From: Candidatus Methanomethylophilus alvi Mx1201
GTDB taxonomy: Archaea > Thermoplasmatota > Thermoplasmata > Methanomassiliicoccales > Methanomethylophilaceae
Assembly (NCBI RefSeq): GCF_000300255.2
Contig: NC_020913.1
Span: forward strand, 1,238,692 to 1,302,691
Direction: 5' to 3'
DNA length: 64,000 nucleotides
Part shown: positions 62,998-64,000 of the stretch, in pieces
Numbering within the stretch: position 1 is the stretch's first letter
How the letters are laid out: the number at the start of each line of letters is the position of its first letter
The notes under the pieces: generated by a model
The model's database searches: none
What the model saw: only the letters and a program-made list of their open reading frames with translations
Told to the model about the DNA's origin: nothing
Made by a program: the position numbers and the translations under genes

Positions 62998-63489
62998 TCA
63001 CAGTACGATGTAGTGGAGGATTATGTCCTCGTAACGTCCGTCCTTCGTGCGGAAACCGCCGGGGACGGTGCCCAGTTGGGAGAACCCCATCTTCCTGTAG
63101 AGGGCGAGCGCGGGGGCGTTGGTGGCCACGACGGCGTTGAACTGGATTATGCGGAACCCCTTCTCCCGGGCCGTCTCCTTGGAGTCGGCCACGAGGAGGC
63201 TCCCCACATGTCTCCCGCGGACGTCGGGACGGACGGCGTAGCTGCAGTTGGCGATGTGCCCGCAGCGGCCGACGTTGTTGGGGTGGAGGATGTAGAGCCC
63301 CAGGACCTCGCCGGTGTCGGTGTCGGCGGCGACGCCGGTGTACGACTGGGATTGGAAGAACTCCACGGCCTCGGGCACGGTGAGGGTCTCCTCCTGGGGG
63401 AAGGCGTCGCCTTCCTCGACGACGGAGTTCCAGACAAAGGCCGCCTGCTCCGCGTCGGAGGGACGGAAGGACCTTACTTCGATGGACAT
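62998..63489 (-). CDS. GNAT-family N-acetyltransferase
   Basis: 163 aa. Acetyl-CoA site RGRHVGSLLVADSKETAREKG (R/Q-x-x-G-x-G/A-type loop) and the C-terminal NAPALALYRKMGFSQLG segment are typical of GNAT enzymes. The N-terminal VRSFRPSDAEQAAF fits the first strand and helix. Acceptor substrate cannot be deduced. Confidence 0.9.
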   Translation of the reverse strand: MSIEVRSFRPSDAEQAAFVWNSVVEEGDAFPQEETLTVPEAVEFFQSQSYTGVAADTDTGEVLGLYILHPNNVGRCGHIANCSYAVRPDVRGRHVGSLLVADSKETAREKGFRIIQFNAVVATNAPALALYRKMGFSQLGTVPGGFRTKDGRYEDIILHYIVL

Positions 63490-63516
63490 GATGTGACGGG
63501 GAGGAGGGAGGATGGC

Positions 63517-63693
63517 TTAAATGTAGCCTCGGCGGGAGGGGTGTTCGAGGACCTCGAGGGTGACGGAGAACCTGCACCCGCAGACGCATTGGTAGACCTC
63601 GACATGCGCCCCGTCCTCGTCCCGGCAGGACTTGAGGTCGGATGTGTCACGGCCGCCGCAGAAGGGACAATCACAAATAACAACGCCAGTCAT
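63517..63693 (-). CDS. 58-aa zinc-ribbon protein
   Basis: Small gene starting at the ATG at 63693, stop TAA. Cysteines in VICDCPFCGG, KSCRDEDG and YQCVCGCRF form two CxxC-type knuckles, a compact zinc ribbon with EVYQC on the second hairpin. Probably nucleic-acid binding or a protein partner. Lies 28 bp upstream of the acetyltransferase on the same strand. Confidence 0.7.
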   Translation of the reverse strand: MTGVVICDCPFCGGRDTSDLKSCRDEDGAHVEVYQCVCGCRFSVTLEVLEHPSRRGYI

Positions 63694-63748
63694 AAGCAGG
63701 CAAACGTGTTACAGAAATATAAAATAAAAGAAATAGTTTACTCAGAGG

Positions 63749-63994
63749 TCAAACCATCAATTTTCCACGATTTTCCATAGCCATGTAGAAGGCCTTATGA
63801 ATCACCTGGTCATATGATATGTCGCCATATTGTTCTTCGAAGGTACTGTATGCAATCTCTACAACATTTTTTCTAAAGAATAAAATCATATATCTTGCAA
63901 TATCCTCAATATTGCTTACATTCAGATTGTCTTCGAATACAACGTTTATAACATATGCCAATCTTTCAATAACTGGAACTCCTGATTCATCCAT
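63749..63994 (-). CDS. AT-rich gene at the window edge, possibly partial
   Basis: 81 codons from an ATG at 63994 to a stop at 63749; the true start may lie beyond 64000. Acidic, helical (FEDNLNVSNIEDIARYMILFFRKN, FEEQYGDISYDQVIHKAFY). Its codons are strongly AT-ending, unlike every other gene in the window, which points to recent transfer. No family recognised. Confidence 0.55.
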   Translation of the reverse strand: MDESGVPVIERLAYVINVVFEDNLNVSNIEDIARYMILFFRKNVVEIAYSTFEEQYGDISYDQVIHKAFYMAMENRGKLMV

Positions 63995-64000
63995 AATATC

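Overview
The window comes from an archaeon, most probably a methanogen of the Methanomassiliicoccales (host-associated Thermoplasmata). This rests on the archaeal DNA topoisomerase VI pair, class I lysyl-tRNA synthetase, Sec61-beta, a DRG-type GTPase, NikR, an anaerobic (cbi) cobalamin pathway and a nitrogenase-like reductase. The DNA is GC-rich, most stops are TGA, and many operons are joined by 4-base ATGA overlaps. No methanogenesis gene is present, so the order-level assignment is an inference.

Layout. 1-10.8 kb: two divergent CobN-type chelatase large subunits, two small paralogous membrane proteins, and the AAA+ partners ChlI/BchI-like and ChlD/BchD-like. 10.8-15.4 kb: a degenerate DUF234-type ATPase, then thrS and hisS. 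15.6-16.3 kb: two units of a roughly 375-bp tandem repeat, each carrying a 56-codon reading frame (one copy frameshifted). 16.5-22.5 kb: the tetrapyrrole operon hemA-hemB-hemL-hemC-cobA-hemD. 22.5-29 kb: a GTPase, a formamidopyrimidine-DNA glycosylase, membrane proteins and a decayed group II intron. 29-34 kb: top6B-top6A, lysS, Sec61-beta. 34.5-38.7 kb: CPA2 antiporter, an Ala/Glu-rich protein, divergent nikR and a ZIP transporter. 38.7-45 kb: cbiD-cbiG-cbiJET-cbiA operon, divergent from a two-domain CbiX-like chelatase. 45.5-46.6 kb: three more repeat units. 46.6-52.4 kb: nadE, a nitrilase, an ATPase relic, then a NifH-NifD fusion with a NifK-like partner. 52.7-64 kb: accessory genes (Sel1 repeats, MazF-like toxin, UvrA-like ATPase, tRNA-Ser, AAA-ATPase/nuclease, small zinc proteins), including a reading frame with two in-frame TAG codons.

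How the genes work together. The hem operon makes uroporphyrinogen III and precorrin-2. CbiX, CbiD, CbiG, CbiJ/E/T and CbiA carry the anaerobic corrin branch, and CbiA- and NifH/D-type enzymes also resemble the coenzyme F430 branch. Because cobalt is inserted early by CbiX-type enzymes in this pathway, the two late-insertion-type CobN proteins with ChlI/ChlD have no obvious job.

The most interesting signal is a palindrome, TTGGA-N7-TCCAA, found at seven intergenic sites. It lies in front of both cobN-like genes, both small membrane proteins, chlID, the NifHD/K-like genes, the cbiD/cbiX intergenic region (one mismatch) and a possible small RNA. It ties the orphan chelatase and the nitrogenase-like reductase into one candidate regulon, a BchH/I/D plus BchL/N/B-like toolkit in a non-phototroph. 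The second strong signal is the repeat family, whose 56-aa frame ends in TAA, TGA or TAG at exactly the same codon, inside a hairpin loop whose stem covaries.
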